64,000 nt of DNA from SpSt-1165 sp964391725 (GCA_964391725.1 CAYMNB010000003.1:53732-117731); one strand, 5' to 3'. Counted from the first letter of the stretch, positions 46,093 through 54,481 are shown. Notes: generated by a model from the letters alone, not told the origin. Numbers and translations: made by a program.

Positions 46093-47271
46093 ATGAATTT
46101 TTCACCTGCTGACCGAATCGCATCTTTTCAGTCGTATTATTTTGGGCGATTAGGCGAAACCATACAATCGCTGCGCAAACAGGGCAGAGACATCATCCGT
46201 CTGGATATCGGGTCTCCAGACCTGCCGCCAACCAGCGAAATTGTTGAGACACTCTATAAATCAGCAAAGCTACCCACCACCCATGGTTATACCATGCACA
46301 ATGGCACCCAGAAATTTCGCAATGCTGTTGCTGCATATCTGCAGCACCGTTTTCACATTAAACTGGACCCCGAAAGCGAAATCCTTGCCTTGATTGGATC
46401 AAAAGAAGGTTTGTTCAACCTGTCGCAGGCTTTTCTCAACCCTGGCGATATCGTTCTGGTGCCTGATCCTGGTTATCCCGTTTATTCAGCCGCAGCCAAA
46501 ATTGCCGGCGCTACCGTTGTAACCATGCCTCTCTTAAAAGAGAACAATTACTTACCGGACTTAAAGGCAATACCACAAGAAATTGCAATGAAAGCCAAAA
46601 TGTTGTGGTTGAACTACCCCAACAATCCAACCGGGGCAATCGCCACACAAGATTTTTATCGTGAAGCGATAGATTTCGCCCGACAGAATCACATCTTGCT
46701 TGCATCAGATGCGCCTTATACTGATGTTTGTTTTGACGGTTACACGGCGGACAGCATCCTCCAAATCCCAGGAGCGAAAGAAGTAACCGTCGAGTTCAAT
46801 TCACTCTCAAAGACATACAACATGGCCGGATGGCGGGTTGGCTTTGCAGCCGGCAATGCCCAGGTACTTGGATATCTAAAAACCTACAAGTCTCAACAGG
46901 ACTCTGCCAATTTCATGCCTATTCTCGACGCAGGCGCTTTTGCACTGGCATCAGACCAATCCTGGCTGGTCGAGCGCAACGAGGTCTATCAAAAAAGACG
47001 CGACATCATAATGGCCAGTCTTAACACGATCGGGCTACATCCGAACACACCCAAAGCAGCCCTGTATGTCTGGTCACCCATTCCCAAAGGATTCACAGAT
47101 TCCTCTATTTTTTGTGACCAATGCCTGCAGGAAATTGGGGTGAGTTTTGCGCCAGGCATCCTTTATGGGAATCATGGAGAAGGATATTTTCGCATCAGCT
47201 TTGGTTGCGAAACACAAAAAATTGAAGAGGCGATGCATCGATTGCAAACCTGGATGTTGTCTCAGGTATAA
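46093..47271 (+). CDS. Class I/II aminotransferase, LL-diaminopimelate-aminotransferase-like
   Basis: 392 residues, PLP fold type I. The PLP lysine is Lys240 in SLSKTYNMAGWRVG. Also seen are DIGSPDLPP, YPNNPTGA and FRISFGCETQ. The DIGSPDLPP start and overall length resemble DapL enzymes, which make LL-diaminopimelate for lysine and peptidoglycan, but related enzymes use alanine or aromatic substrates, so the substrate is uncertain. AGAAGGAT precedes the ATG. The gene contains the predicted hflX promoter at its 3' end. Confidence 0.85.
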   Translation: MNFSPADRIASFQSYYFGRLGETIQSLRKQGRDIIRLDIGSPDLPPTSEIVETLYKSAKLPTTHGYTMHNGTQKFRNAVAAYLQHRFHIKLDPESEILALIGSKEGLFNLSQAFLNPGDIVLVPDPGYPVYSAAAKIAGATVVTMPLLKENNYLPDLKAIPQEIAMKAKMLWLNYPNNPTGAIATQDFYREAIDFARQNHILLASDAPYTDVCFDGYTADSILQIPGAKEVTVEFNSLSKTYNMAGWRVGFAAGNAQVLGYLKTYKSQQDSANFMPILDAGAFALASDQSWLVERNEVYQKRRDIIMASLNTIGLHPNTPKAALYVWSPIPKGFTDSSIFCDQCLQEIGVSFAPGILYGNHGEGYFRISFGCETQKIEEAMHRLQTWMLSQV

Positions 47272-47272
47272 T
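47267..47272 (+). promoter_or_regulatory. -10 box giving a leaderless hflX transcript
   Basis: TATAAT lies at the very end of the aminotransferase gene and ends 7 nt before the hflX ATG, with no ribosome-binding site between. Transcription would start at or next to the A of the ATG. A TTGCAA at 47242-47247 is a possible -35, with long (19-bp) spacing. Confidence 0.45.
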
Positions 47273-47279
47273 TGATTGT

Positions 47280-48638
47280 ATGAATAAAACTAACACCTTG
47301 CCCACCCGGGCACCAAGGCAGAAGGCATTCCTTGTAGGAGTGGACTTTGCCATAGAAAAAACCCTGTTGCCGGTTGAAGATTCCTTGGAAGAATTGGCTC
47401 TTCTGGCTGAAACAGCAGGGCTTGAAGTCGTCGGTGAAATCTTTCAAAAATTAACACGGCCAAATGCTTCCACTTATATCGGAACCGGCAAATTGCAAGA
47501 AGTAATCTTGCTGGTAGAAGAATTTCATGCCGATGTCATCATCTTCGATAATGAGCTCTCTCCGCGCCACCTTCGTGAAATTGAAAAACGTCTTGAAGAA
47601 TCGTTGGGCGAAGACCGCATCCACGTTATTGACCGCACAGCATTGATTTTGGATATCTTTGCTTTGCATGCCAATACCAGCGAAGGCAAACTCCAGGTTG
47701 AATTAGCTCAATACCAATACCGGTTACCCAGATTGACACGCGCATGGACCCACCTGGCACGTCAGGCCGGCGGTTCTGGCGGCCGGTCCGGCAATGGCGG
47801 TGTTGGCCTGCGTGGCCCTGGTGAAACCCAATTGGAAATTGACCGCCGTGAAATCCTTCGTCGAATCAGCTTCCTCAAAGACGAACTGGAAAAAGTCCGA
47901 GCCCATCGTGCCCGCCATCGCAAAGCGCGGAAAATACAACAAATTCCGACGGTTGCCCTTGTTGGCTATACGAATGCAGGTAAGTCCACCTTGTTGAACC
48001 TCCTGACCGATGCCAGGGTTTATGTTGCCGATAAATTGTTCGCCACCCTTGATCCGACCACTCGCAAGGTCATTTTGCCCTCAAATACCGAAATTTTACT
48101 GACCGACACGGTCGGTTTTATTCAGAAATTGCCGACTGATCTTGTTGCTGCCTTTCGCGCCACCCTTGAAGAGATTAGCGAGGCGGATTTACTGCTGCAT
48201 ATGATCGACATATCCCACCCAAACGCTGTTGTTCAATATGAATCCGTTATGGAAACATTAAGTGATATCGATTGCGCAGATATTCCGACCCTGACAATCC
48301 TGAATAAGATTGATTTACTTCCTCATGATTACACTGAAACGAAATTTCCTGAGGTCTTCAAAGAACCCATTTTTATTTCAGCCACGCAAAATATCGGCAC
48401 GGACGAAATATTGCAGAACATCGAAGATGAACTTTTCTCCTCCTATATTCACGTTGTTGCTTTTATTCCTTATCAAGAAGGACAATTGATATCGTTCTTC
48501 CATGAGAACGGCAATGTAACAGACATCAAAAATTTAGCCGAAGGTATCGAAATATCCGGTCAACTGCCTTCACGATCAATTGCTCAATTTCAACCTTATA
48601 TCACCAAAATCCAACATAAACAACGGTCAACAGAATGA
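47280..48638 (+). CDS. hflX: GTPase HflX
   Basis: 452 residues. The N-terminal HflX domain (SPRHLREIEKRL, DILDIFALHANT-like segment, GGRSGNGGVGLRGPGETQLE) is followed by a coiled coil and the G domain: P-loop VGYTNAGKSTLLNLL, switch FATLDPTTR, G3 DTVGFI, G4 NKID. HflX splits stalled ribosomes under stress. There is no Shine-Dalgarno sequence, and a TATAAT box 7 nt upstream points to leaderless expression. Its stop overlaps the next small gene by 4 nt. Confidence 0.95.
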   Translation: MNKTNTLPTRAPRQKAFLVGVDFAIEKTLLPVEDSLEELALLAETAGLEVVGEIFQKLTRPNASTYIGTGKLQEVILLVEEFHADVIIFDNELSPRHLREIEKRLEESLGEDRIHVIDRTALILDIFALHANTSEGKLQVELAQYQYRLPRLTRAWTHLARQAGGSGGRSGNGGVGLRGPGETQLEIDRREILRRISFLKDELEKVRAHRARHRKARKIQQIPTVALVGYTNAGKSTLLNLLTDARVYVADKLFATLDPTTRKVILPSNTEILLTDTVGFIQKLPTDLVAAFRATLEEISEADLLLHMIDISHPNAVVQYESVMETLSDIDCADIPTLTILNKIDLLPHDYTETKFPEVFKEPIFISATQNIGTDEILQNIEDELFSSYIHVVAFIPYQEGQLISFFHENGNVTDIKNLAEGIEISGQLPSRSIAQFQPYITKIQHKQRSTE

Positions 48639-48844
48639 TGGAAATACTCTCAAAAATTATCGACAAATTGTCTGCATTTTTCGCTGCACGCAAAGGCCTT
48701 CTACCCCTCCTGGGCATCGGCATGGTCATTCTGAACTTCCTGCTATCGTTGCTAACACAGCACTTTATCGCTACCAGCGACCTGTTCCTGCATCTTGGCA
48801 TTATTGTGGCAGTTCTGGGTATCATGCTCGCCTGGGCTCTATAA
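48635..48844 (+). CDS. Small membrane protein after hflX
   Basis: 69 residues with two hydrophobic segments (about 20-42 and 48-68) and a basic N-terminus (KIIDKLSAFFAARK). The start overlaps the hflX stop as ATGA, so it is probably translated by coupling. No family is recognised. A terminator follows 30 nt after the stop, which fits a genuine gene end. Confidence 0.65.
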   Translation: MMEILSKIIDKLSAFFAARKGLLPLLGIGMVILNFLLSLLTQHFIATSDLFLHLGIIVAVLGIMLAWAL

Positions 48845-48873
48845 ACAATTTGCATGCCTCAATAAACACAAAC

Positions 48874-48902
48874 AAAGCGGGTTGATGCGATCAACCCGCT
48901 TT
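48874..48902. terminator. Bidirectional terminator between the hflX operon and rpmF
   Basis: A perfect 12-bp stem (AAAGCGGGTTGA at 48874-48885 with 48891-48902) and a 5-nt loop, followed by a T-rich tail on the plus strand. Confidence 0.9.
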
Positions 48903-48923
48903 CAATTTTTGACTAAGAATAAA

Positions 48924-49109
48924 TTATTCAGACGCTACGCTGATTACTTCGCGCCCCTGGTAATAGCCGCAGCTTGGGCAGACCGTGTGCGGGAGACGCA
49001 TCTCACCGCAATTACCGCATTGGGTCAGATTGGCAGTTTTGAGGGCGTCATGGGCTCTGCGGCGATCACGCCGGCCTTTGGATACTTTTCTCTTTGGAAG
49101 TGGGGTCAT
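48924..49109 (-). CDS. rpmF: 50S ribosomal protein L32
   Basis: 61 residues, the usual length. It begins MTPLPKRKVSKGRRDRRRAH, the L32 N-terminus, and has the zinc-binding CGNCG..CPSCG pair. AGGAG lies about 8 nt before the ATG at 49109. It is a single gene. In many genomes rpmF is near fatty-acid genes, but not here. Confidence 0.95.
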   Translation of the reverse strand: MTPLPKRKVSKGRRDRRRAHDALKTANLTQCGNCGEMRLPHTVCPSCGYYQGREVISVASE

Positions 49110-49200
49110 GCTAAAAACTCCTGTATAAGATGTTTAATTATTGCATTTATTCTTTTGCCAATAGCTGAAGAATTATAGGTGAATTGACAGCAGTTGTCAA

Positions 49201-49228
49201 GAAGATGTCAGAGGGAAGATGTCAGAGG
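49201..49228 (+). repeat. Two tandem copies of a 14-bp sequence
   Basis: GAAGATGTCAGAGG occurs twice head to tail (49201-49214 and 49215-49228), directly before GTGTTGAAAAACTCG, a sequence of the kind found at transposon ends. It may be a target duplication or an end of the damaged insertion sequence next to it. Confidence 0.6.
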
Positions 49229-49640
49229 GTGTTGAAAAACTCGTGTAGGTTTACAATACATACTGGACAAAGGGAGCAAAAAGAATAGCAGGTAGCGGAG
49301 ACCTTCGATATTGTTAAAGCGCCAACCCAACAAAACGGAGGCCAACACAACCTGCTATGACAACCATAACACAAGAAATGAAATATCGTGAGTCATTGGT
49401 GAAGTGTACCCTGGCGCAAGGCGTGGCGCGGGCATCGCGGCGCTACAACAAATCCAGATCGTACATCTATTTCTGGTTGAAACGATATGATGGCAGCATC
49501 ACATCGCTCGCCAACTACTCGCGCCGCCCTCATCATCATCCCAACCAGCACCGTCCGGAAGCAATCAAACTGGTAAGGGATATGCGCAAGCGCAATCCAC
49601 TTGCAAATCATCTGTGCATGCGATATAATCGACATCGTTA
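49229..49640 (+). mobile_element. Remnant of an insertion sequence
   Basis: From GTGTTGAAAAACTCG to just before tRNA-Val the DNA holds a left-end-like sequence, a leader, and the first 80 or so codons of a transposase. The right end and the catalytic part are missing. This fills most of the otherwise gene-free stretch 49110-49642. I see no right inverted repeat. Confidence 0.6.
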
Positions 49641-49665
49641 TCGGGCGGTTAGCTCAGCTGGTTAG
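49357..49665 (+). pseudogene. Truncated transposase, N-terminal helix-turn-helix part
   Basis: The first 80 residues (MTTITQEMKYRESL.., ASRRYNKSRSYIYFWLKRYDG, RRPHHHPNQHRPEAI, VRDMRKRNPL) look like the N-terminal DNA-binding part of an IS481-like, rve-type transposase. The match ends at RKRNPL. The remaining about 20 codons run into tRNA-Val and stop inside it. The catalytic DDE domain is absent, so this is a broken copy. Confidence 0.75.
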
Positions 49666-49716
49666 AGCGTTGCGTTGACATCGCAAAGGTCGTAGGTTCG
49701 AGTCCTATATCGCCCA
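49643..49716 (+). tRNA. tRNA-Val (anticodon GAC)
   Basis: The acceptor stem GGGCGGT pairs with ATCGCCC, and the D arm TTAGCTCAGCTGGTTAGAGC is typical. The anticodon stem TTGCG/CGCAA encloses loop TTGACAT (anticodon GAC), and the T arm has GTTCGAGTC. CCA is not encoded. The thrS T-box starts within about 30 nt downstream, so a shared transcript is possible. Confidence 0.95.
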
Positions 49717-49739
49717 TATCCATATTAGAAACACAAAGA

Positions 49740-49960
49740 CCAGGAAAAGTAACTGGCGACGAATTTGACAGAAACGTGAAGTCATAGGCTGAAAACTTCC
49801 GCGAATTCAACCGGTGAAAACCACCTGCAAGTGGAAACCAGAAATTGAAGTAAGGAATCCGGTTCGTTCCGTTATCAACGTAAAAGATGATGAACAATGC
49901 TTCATCAAATTGGGTGGAACCGCGTGTGAACAGCTCGCCCCATGTGGGTGAGTTTTTTTT
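49740..49960 (+). promoter_or_regulatory. T-box leader of thrS with terminator
   Basis: The T-box sequence TGGAACCGCG is at 49915-49924, matching the conserved antiterminator TGGNACCGCG. It is followed by a terminator hairpin (CTCGCCC at 49934-49940 with GGGTGAG at 49946-49952) and eight T. Uncharged tRNA-Thr would pair with the leader and prevent termination. Possible Thr specifier triplets (ACC) are at 49820-49822 and 49837-49839. I cannot fix stem I without folding, so the left end is approximate. Confidence 0.9.
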
Positions 49961-49976
49961 GTTAAAGGAGAAGCAA

Positions 49977-51764
49977 ATGGCAAACAAATCGAATGAATCT
50001 TTAGCAGACGAAAAGTTACATAAATTACGGCACTCGGCAGCGCATGTGATGGCGCAAGCGGTATTGGACCTCTTCCCGACCGCAAAATTCGCCATTGGAC
50101 CGGCGATTGAAAATGGGTTTTACTATGATTTTGATCTACCGAGACCATTATCGGCAGAAGATTTAGAGCAGATTGAATCCCGCATGAAAGAAATCATCAA
50201 GCAAAGACACACCTTCGAAAAACAGGTGGTCTCAGCCGAGGAAGCCAAACAACTCTTCAAAGACCAACCTTATAAAATCGAATTGATTGAAGGGTTGGAA
50301 GAGGGCGGTTTTGACGAACACGGCAACCCTATTGAAGAGAAACCCGAAATCTCTATCTACAAAAGCGATACCTTCATTGACCTTTGCCGTGGCCCGCATG
50401 TAGAACACATGGGGCAGATCAACCCCAAAGGCCTCAAGCTGATGAGTGTAGCCGGGGCCTACTGGCGCGGCGACGAGAAGCGCCCTATGCTTCAACGAAT
50501 TTATGGTACCGCCTGGTCAGACCCCAAAGACTTGAAAGAATATCTTTGGAAGATCGAAGAAGCCAAAAAACGCGATCACCGCCGCCTTGGTAAGGATCTG
50601 GACCTATTTTCCATCAATGACGAAATCGGCCCCGGGCTTATCTTGTGGCACCCCAAAATGGGTCTCATGCGCAAACTTGCTGAACATTTCTGCGATGAAG
50701 AACATATGAAAGCTGGGTATGATTTTGTCTATACCCCCCATATCGGCAAAGCCAGCCTGTGGGAAACCAGCGGACACCTGGGGTTCTACAAAGAGAACAT
50801 GTATGCCCCTATTGAAGTGGATGGTCAGGAATACTACCTGAAACCCATGAACTGCCCCTTCCATGTCCACATCTACAAAAGCCGCATACGTTCCTACAAA
50901 GAACTCCCCATGCGCTTTGCAGAAAATGGCACCGTTTACCGCTATGAACGCTCCGGGGTGCTGCACGGCATGCTGCGTGTGCGTGGCCTCACCCAGGATG
51001 ATGCGCACCACTTTTGTGTGCCTGAGCAAATGCCTGATGAGATTGATTTCGTCTTAAATTTCTCGCTGCACATCTTGCGTTCTTTCGGCTTTGTCGATTT
51101 CAATGCTTATCTGAGCACCCGCCCTGAAAAATTTGTAGGTGAAGTCTCCCGCTGGGAAGATGCCGAAGAAGCCCTCGAATTGGCCCTGCAGCGCGCGGAT
51201 ATCCCCTACCAGGTGGATGATGGCGGTGGCGCGTTTTATGGCCCAAAGATTGACATCAAAGTGAAAGATGCTTTGGGTCGCGAGTGGCAGTTATCAACCA
51301 TTCAGTTTGACTTCAATTTGCCGGAAAGATTCGATATGACCTACGTTGGTGAAGACGGCCAGACGCATCGCCCCTATATGATTCACCGCGCATTACTCGG
51401 TGCTTACGAACGCTTCTTTGGCACCCTTATCGAACACTTTGGTGGCGCCTTTCCTGTGTGGTTATCGCCGGTTCAAGCAATTTTGATTCCTATTGCTGAT
51501 CGGCACAATGACTACGCGCATAATGTGGCCGAAAAGATGAAGGCCGCCGGGCTGCGAGTACAGGTTGATGATCGCACAGATCGTATGAATGCCAAGATCC
51601 GTGATGCCCAGAACCAGAAAATCCCTTACATGTTGGTAATTGGCGACCAAGAAATTGAGGCTGATTCTGTAGCCGTACGCAAACGCTCCGGCGAAAATCT
51701 GGGAGCCATCGAAACAGCCGCGTTCATTGAGATGATCAATAACGATATTGCGGAAAAAAAATAA
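49977..51764 (+). CDS. thrS: Threonyl-tRNA synthetase without the TGS domain
   Basis: About 595 residues from the ATG at 49977, which has AAAGGAG upstream. The open frame reaches back to 49887, into the T-box terminator, and is not translated there. The N2 editing domain has HSAAHVMAQAV and DLCRGPHVEHMG. The catalytic domain has zinc ligands in MNCPFHVH, in TQDDAHHFC and in IHRALLGAYERF. The C-terminal anticodon-binding domain is complete. The N-terminal TGS domain of about 60 residues is missing. Expression is controlled by the T-box. Confidence 0.96.
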   Translation: MANKSNESLADEKLHKLRHSAAHVMAQAVLDLFPTAKFAIGPAIENGFYYDFDLPRPLSAEDLEQIESRMKEIIKQRHTFEKQVVSAEEAKQLFKDQPYKIELIEGLEEGGFDEHGNPIEEKPEISIYKSDTFIDLCRGPHVEHMGQINPKGLKLMSVAGAYWRGDEKRPMLQRIYGTAWSDPKDLKEYLWKIEEAKKRDHRRLGKDLDLFSINDEIGPGLILWHPKMGLMRKLAEHFCDEEHMKAGYDFVYTPHIGKASLWETSGHLGFYKENMYAPIEVDGQEYYLKPMNCPFHVHIYKSRIRSYKELPMRFAENGTVYRYERSGVLHGMLRVRGLTQDDAHHFCVPEQMPDEIDFVLNFSLHILRSFGFVDFNAYLSTRPEKFVGEVSRWEDAEEALELALQRADIPYQVDDGGGAFYGPKIDIKVKDALGREWQLSTIQFDFNLPERFDMTYVGEDGQTHRPYMIHRALLGAYERFFGTLIEHFGGAFPVWLSPVQAILIPIADRHNDYAHNVAEKMKAAGLRVQVDDRTDRMNAKIRDAQNQKIPYMLVIGDQEIEADSVAVRKRSGENLGAIETAAFIEMINNDIAEKK

Positions 51765-51780
51765 TTTTTACAAATGCCAT

Positions 51781-51812
51781 AGCGGTCGCTGCTCTAGAGG
51801 GCAGTGACCGCT
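51781..51812. terminator. Terminator-like hairpin between thrS and the ABC operon
   Basis: Arms AGCGGTCGCTGC (51781-51792) and GCAGTGACCGCT (51801-51812) pair with one mismatch. It lies at the end of two convergent genes and overlaps the last codons of the ATPase gene. The T tail is weak. Confidence 0.55.
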
Positions 51813-52561
51813 TGTTTGTCGTCTAACACATCACGAATTTCTTTGGCAATAGCAAGAAATTCTGCTGAGTAGCGAATATCTGCCAATCTTGGCCGTGGGA
51901 ATGGGTTATGTATGGTTTTCAATATCCTGGCAGGCCTTGCAGATAATACAAGAATTTTATCCGACAGCAAGATAGCTTCTGATATGGAATGCGTCACCAT
52001 GATAATGCCTTTTTTTCGCTCTGACCACACCTGCAGCAGCTCATCCGCCATCTGTTCGCGGGTCAATGCGTCCAAAGCGCCGAATGGCTCATCAAACAAC
52101 AGGTAATCCGGTTCATGGATTAACGATCTGGCAAGCGCCACTCTTTGCGCCATTCCACCGCTCAATCCCTGTGGATAATATTGCTCAAATCCTTCCAGGC
52201 CGACTATTTCAATCCAACGCTTAACCCTTGACCTTCTCTCTACTTTATCAACCTTTAAAAGCTCTAAAGGCAAAGAAAGATTTTGGGTGACTGTGCGCCA
52301 CGGCAACAGCGTAGGCTCCTGAAACATCATGCCCAATCGGGGAGGTTCAACAGCAAACCCTTCATGCTTCACTTGCCCAGAGCTGGGTTTCCTCAACCCG
52401 GCAATGATTTTTAGCAAAGTCGATTTTCCACAACCCGAAGGTCCCAGGATGCAAACAAATTCATTGTCTACCAGGTTAAAGCAGATTCCATCTATGATCG
52501 GCAGAATGCCAGTCTCTTCGACGGCTTCAAAAAATAAATTCTGGATAACGATTCTCGGCAT
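51794..52561 (-). CDS. ABC importer ATP-binding protein (nitrate/sulfonate/pyrimidine type)
   Basis: About 255 residues. Walker A GPSGCGKSTLLK, Q-loop MFQEPTLLPWRTV, signature LSGGMAQRVALARSL, Walker B LLFDEPFGALD. The sequence is closest in style to SsuB/TauB/ThiZ ATPases. The frame opens at 52579, but AGGA followed by the ATG at 52561 (MPRIVIQ), 10 nt after the stop of the previous gene, is the better start. It is third in the permease-binding protein-ATPase operon. Confidence 0.92.
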   Translation of the reverse strand: MPRIVIQNLFFEAVEETGILPIIDGICFNLVDNEFVCILGPSGCGKSTLLKIIAGLRKPSSGQVKHEGFAVEPPRLGMMFQEPTLLPWRTVTQNLSLPLELLKVDKVERRSRVKRWIEIVGLEGFEQYYPQGLSGGMAQRVALARSLIHEPDYLLFDEPFGALDALTREQMADELLQVWSERKKGIIMVTHSISEAILLSDKILVLSARPARILKTIHNPFPRPRLADIRYSAEFLAIAKEIRDVLDDKQAVTAL

Positions 52562-52571
52562 CCTTTTTTTC

Positions 52572-53540
52572 CTAATCATCGATTAACTCATTTGTAAATA
52601 AATCTTCAACACTGAGGTGATCCCCGGCCAGTCCGATCGCAGACATCAAAGTCAACGTATTCTCCCAGGCATCAGCATCCGACCTGCCTTTCTGCTCAAT
52701 ATTCCAAATATCGATGGATGCCACCAACACCTGGTATTGAAAGGTCTGATCATTCTCCAAATTGGGCACATATTGTTTACAAAGTTCGTAAGCTTCTTCA
52801 GGGTTATTCGCTACAAAATCCACCCCCCTGTTGGTTGCCTCAATGAAATTCTGAAGAAATTCTGGATCATTTTCAACCAACAAATCATTCGTCACAATAC
52901 CGTTACCAACCAGCAGCAGAAAATCAGAAAGAGCAAATGTAACCAATTCATACCCTTGTTCGGTCAATACTACCGGTTCGTTGGTTAAGTACACCACCGC
53001 GGCATCCACTTTTCTCTGGCTTAACAATTCAGCCTGTGTGAAACCGATCACATCAAGTCGAATAGATTCAGGGTCAAATTCACCAATCGATTCGAATCCT
53101 TTGTAGGCAATATAACTCGCACCTTGCAGCGCAGGAATTCCGATGACCTTACCGGTCAGGTCAGACAATTGGCGTATCCCGCTAGTTTTTAGGGCAGTAA
53201 TGCCTACCGGGTAATCTTCAAACCAGTTATAGACATACACAACGGGCAAGCCCTGATTCTGTGCCAAAACCACTTGCTCACCAGAGGCGATCGCAACTTT
53301 ATATTCTCCTGACCCTACCAGGCTCACCGCGTCAATTTCATAACCATATAGCAATTCTACATCGTAGCCATATTCCGCAAAATACCCATTGTGAACGGCG
53401 GCATAGAATGGCGCAAATTGAACCGAAGGAATAAAACCGACCGGCAGGACTACTTTTTCCAATGCCTGTTTATCCGCTCTACATCCTACCAAGACCAGAG
53501 ACAACAACAAAATGAACATCAACCGACTAAAAGATTTCAT
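52572..53540 (-). CDS. ABC importer substrate-binding lipoprotein, NMT1/THI5-like
   Basis: 322 residues. The signal peptide ends in lipobox LVLVGC (Cys about residue 19), so it is lipid-anchored outside the membrane. The mature part follows the NMT1/SsuA-like pattern: LPVGFIPSVQFAPFYAAVHNGYF near the start, then NQGLPVVYVYNW. These proteins bind pyrimidine precursors of thiamine, sulfonates or nitrate. The ligand cannot be chosen from sequence, and no TPP riboswitch is present. AAGGAG precedes the ATG. It overlaps the permease gene by 14 nt. Confidence 0.9.
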   Translation of the reverse strand: MKSFSRLMFILLLSLVLVGCRADKQALEKVVLPVGFIPSVQFAPFYAAVHNGYFAEYGYDVELLYGYEIDAVSLVGSGEYKVAIASGEQVVLAQNQGLPVVYVYNWFEDYPVGITALKTSGIRQLSDLTGKVIGIPALQGASYIAYKGFESIGEFDPESIRLDVIGFTQAELLSQRKVDAAVVYLTNEPVVLTEQGYELVTFALSDFLLLVGNGIVTNDLLVENDPEFLQNFIEATNRGVDFVANNPEEAYELCKQYVPNLENDQTFQYQVLVASIDIWNIEQKGRSDADAWENTLTLMSAIGLAGDHLSVEDLFTNELIDD

Positions 53541-54315
53541 TGTTCTCCTTTATATTGCCTGTATGCAGCAAAAGCCTCTCAAGTATTTCAACAAAATTAT
53601 AAAGACTTAACGCCAGTACAACCAGAATGCCAATGATAGCAAATACATAGGCTGTGTCATATTGCCCGCGGGCCAGGTTAATTAAATAGCCCAAACCCCT
53701 ATCCGCGCCCAGAAATTCACCAACCACCGCACCAGTCACTGACAGCGTGGCTCCGATTTTCAACCCGTTTAAGAAGATTGGCAGCGTAGCAGGTATTTCC
53801 AGATAATACAAATAATCCTTTTTCCCCGCGCCCAAAGTACTCAGTAGCGCACGATAATTTGGCGAAAGGTTTTTCAAGCCGTGAACGGTGTTTACTAACA
53901 CCGGAAAAAAGATGATGACGGCACAAACCAATATCTTCGACCATATCCCTGGACCCAACCAAAGCACAAATAACGGTGCGATGGCAACCACAGGAATCGC
54001 CTGGCTGGCGGCCAGAATCGGAGCTAAAAATTCTTCGACTTTTCGTGAATGCGCAATCAAATACCCCATGACAATCGCAAAGAGGCTGCCAAACAACAAA
54101 CCTGATAAGAATTCCAAAACCGTCACCCCAATATGATACAGCAATCTACCACGGCTGATGCCTTCAAGAAATCTGTCGGCGACCAATCCTGGTGATGGAA
54201 GAATAAATACTGGCAAATTGGTCAACCAAAGAAGCAAATACCAAATTCCCAGGATGGCAAGGGCTGACGCCAGAATCATTCGTTTTTTGTAAAGCCAACG
54301 TAAAAAACGTTTCAT
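53527..54315 (-). CDS. ABC importer permease (nitrate/sulfonate/pyrimidine type)
   Basis: About 262 residues with six membrane helices. The EAA loop that contacts the ATPase is seen around LSTLGAGKKDYLYYLEIPATLP, and GAVVGEFLGADRGLGYLI is typical of SsuC/TauC/ThiX permeases. The frame opens at 54336, but the ATG at 54315 (MKRFLRWL), preceded by CAGG, is slightly better. The choice is uncertain. First gene of the importer operon, downstream of tRNA-Glu. Confidence 0.9.
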   Translation of the reverse strand: MKRFLRWLYKKRMILASALAILGIWYLLLWLTNLPVFILPSPGLVADRFLEGISRGRLLYHIGVTVLEFLSGLLFGSLFAIVMGYLIAHSRKVEEFLAPILAASQAIPVVAIAPLFVLWLGPGIWSKILVCAVIIFFPVLVNTVHGLKNLSPNYRALLSTLGAGKKDYLYYLEIPATLPIFLNGLKIGATLSVTGAVVGEFLGADRGLGYLINLARGQYDTAYVFAIIGILVVLALSLYNFVEILERLLLHTGNIKENNEIF

Positions 54316-54376
54316 ACAAAACCTGTTGAAAATCATTTAGATGCTCAACGATTCATCATACCACTTTTAAGGGAAA

Positions 54377-54400
54377 CCCTCAGGATCGCGATCCTGAGGG
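54377..54400 (-). terminator. Perfect palindrome and terminator after tRNA-Glu
   Basis: A 24-bp perfect inverted repeat with no spacer (half-site CCCTCAGGATCG), 8 nt beyond the 3' end of tRNA-Glu on the minus strand and followed by TTTCCCTT. As RNA it forms a long hairpin and probably ends the tRNA transcript. As DNA it could also bind a dimeric protein. Confidence 0.7.
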
Positions 54401-54408
54401 TAGAGGAG

Positions 54409-54481
54409 TGCCTCCAGGGAGATTCGAACTCCCGTTTTAGCCTTGAAAGGGCTGCGTCCTGGTCCCCTAGACGATGGAGGC
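54409..54481 (-). tRNA. tRNA-Glu (anticodon TTC)
   Basis: On the minus strand the acceptor stem GCCTCCA pairs with TGGAGGC. The D region has CGTCTAGGGGACCAGGAC. The anticodon loop CTTTCAA gives anticodon TTC, and the T arm has GTTCGAATC. CCA is not encoded. A strong hairpin follows. Confidence 0.94.

Noticed and set aside
49887..49976. N-terminal extension of thrS
   Set aside because: It would translate through the T-box and terminator hairpin. The ATG at 49977 with AAAGGAG is the true start.
54316..54408. TPP riboswitch in front of the NMT1/THI5-like ABC importer
   Set aside because: The gap is short and taken by a palindrome and tRNA-Glu. No TPP aptamer motifs (CUGAGA, GAUCUG-like) are seen, so a thiamine-precursor role cannot be supported.
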